The translations under genes and the position numbers were made by a program. 64,000 bases of DNA from Urechis unicinctus (taxonomy: Eukaryota > Annelida > Polychaeta > Xenopneusta > Urechidae), in NCBI GenBank assembly GCA_034190875.2, contig CM067351.1, positions 8,818,953 through 8,882,952 on the forward strand, in the 5' to 3' direction. Below the pieces are notes generated by a model. The model saw nothing but the letters and a program-made list of their open reading frames with translations, searched no databases and had not been told where the DNA came from. Below, piece after piece: positions 63,201-64,000 of the stretch; within the stretch, counting starts at the first letter, position 1, and each line of letters starts with the position of its first letter.

Positions 63201-63860
63201 CTCCACAAAAAGGCACTTCGTACACAAACTGCTGCTGGGTGAATAACGATGGTGTTTGATGACTGAATATAATGTGTATTGTTCATGACACGACACTATT
63301 GCTAAGCTTGTACTTTACCATACTTACTGCATCTTCCTTTGCAACACACCATCGAGCGATGGATATTCAGCAGCACAAGTGATATGGCGACAGATACTCA
63401 TATATATATGACTGCGTCGAAGTGACAAAGCCACGAGGAATATATGTGCATTACAGTTCATAAAGCTCGTCGGCGACCAGCGAGATGTTTTCATTAATAA
63501 CCTCCAAACCTCTATGGGTTTGTATGTTTTGTTTATCATCGTTTTTTAGATGTATTATAAGTGTGGCTGGCAATCTTGGGGCACGTGTTCAATATCTTAG
63601 GGCAAGTATATTAGGAATCAATGGATGAAATTAGCTTACTACTGGTTGTATGGCAGTACCAGCCTCTACATTACTGGGCCCGTGGTGGTCAAACATACGG
63701 ACAATCGTTAAGGCTTCTGCATCAAATGCTTTGCTATTGGTGTTCATGTCGTATCGGACTACCCAAGAGTTCAATACTGGTTATCTGTGGTAGCATTATT
63801 TGTTCTGGTCAGTGTGATATCCGTCGAGCTTATCGTTTATAATGAGTGTTTCAAAATCGT
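57231..63860 (+). repeat. Block B1', second copy
   Basis: Aligns to B1 (anchors there). It retains 61200-63070, which B1 lacks and B2 has in diverged form. It has one copy of the segment duplicated in B1. A run of A near 60726-60735 and CGTCGTCGTCGTC near 60452 (also 25595) are minor landmarks. The frames at 59414-59701 and 59791-59985 are discussed in the findings. Confidence 0.9.
61584..62229 (+). other. Two abutting open frames, uncertain coding
   Basis: Frames of 102 codons (61584-61892) and 111 codons (61894-62229) follow each other, with the TAA of the first one base before the ATG of the second. Both translations have a protein-like mix of charged and hydrophobic residues rather than repeat artefacts. 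However, neither shows a domain I recognise, no splice sites or promoter stand out, and the related B2 sequence (33555-33700) has an early stop in the matching frame (TAT TAA after the start region). They could be one frameshifted old gene or chance. Confidence 0.2.
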
Positions 63861-63870
63861 TATTAGCAAT

Positions 63871-64000
63871 CTTCAATATCTTCCGATATGATCTAATCAC
63901 AAAACTTGGCTTACCCTGGCCTGTAACCTTATATTCTCAGCGATCCCCAGGGGCTATTGGTATTATCGCAAATGACATTCAGGAAGAATCACGTGACGCT
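63871..64000 (+). repeat. Start of block A2', second copy (cut by window end)
   Basis: Matches 27957-28085 closely, including GATCTAATCACAAAACT, CTGGCCTGT and GGAAGAATCACGTGACGCT, and matches A1 much less well. This shows that the 36-kb unit continues past the window edge in the same order. Confidence 0.85.

Overview
This 64-kb window looks like non-genic nuclear DNA from a metazoan, most likely an invertebrate. It is AT-rich, CpG dinucleotides are not obviously depleted, and it holds many pure (TA)n tracts over 80 bp long. It also carries a TTAA-flanked DNA transposon with intron-containing animal-type genes. I found no rRNA, tRNA, CRISPR, bacterial operon or convincing host protein gene. 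The species cannot be named from the sequence.

The dominant structure is a large tandem duplication with a period near 36 kb, seen as about 1.8 units. The first unit runs A1 (21-3890), C1 (4090-7700), a transposon and spacer, B1 (21758-27600), A2 (27680-29790), B2 (30060-35640) and C2 (36300-37560). The second unit repeats A1' (39096-45500), C1' (46440-50770), B1' (57231-63860) and the first ~130 bp of A2' (63871-64000). A1 to A1' is 39.08 kb, or about 35.7 kb once the 3.35-kb transposon is subtracted. B1 to B1' is 35.5-35.9 kb and A2 to A2' is 35.9 kb. In the best gap-free tract (22601-22832 against 58092-58323) I counted 17 differences in 232 bases. Blocks A2, B2 and C2 are more distant relatives of A1, B1 and C1, so each 36-kb unit is itself a diverged dimer. 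A and B share at least one core element, which suggests still older nesting.

The only recognisable genes lie inside the transposon at 8704-12057. It has TTAA target-site duplications and terminal inverted repeats beginning AGGTCAACTACAA. From the left, on the plus strand, come three exons of a decayed gene with a cysteine-rich domain resembling the P2X7 receptor ballast domain. From the right, on the minus strand, come two exons of a decayed transposon-type protein. Each end carries a perfect TGACGTCA (CRE) site about 200 bp inside the terminus, in mirror positions, where a promoter for each convergent gene would be expected.

The rest is spacer containing microsatellites, small hAT-like remnants, short dispersed repeats and local duplications. 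All pairings were made by eye; a self-dotplot would sharpen every boundary given here.
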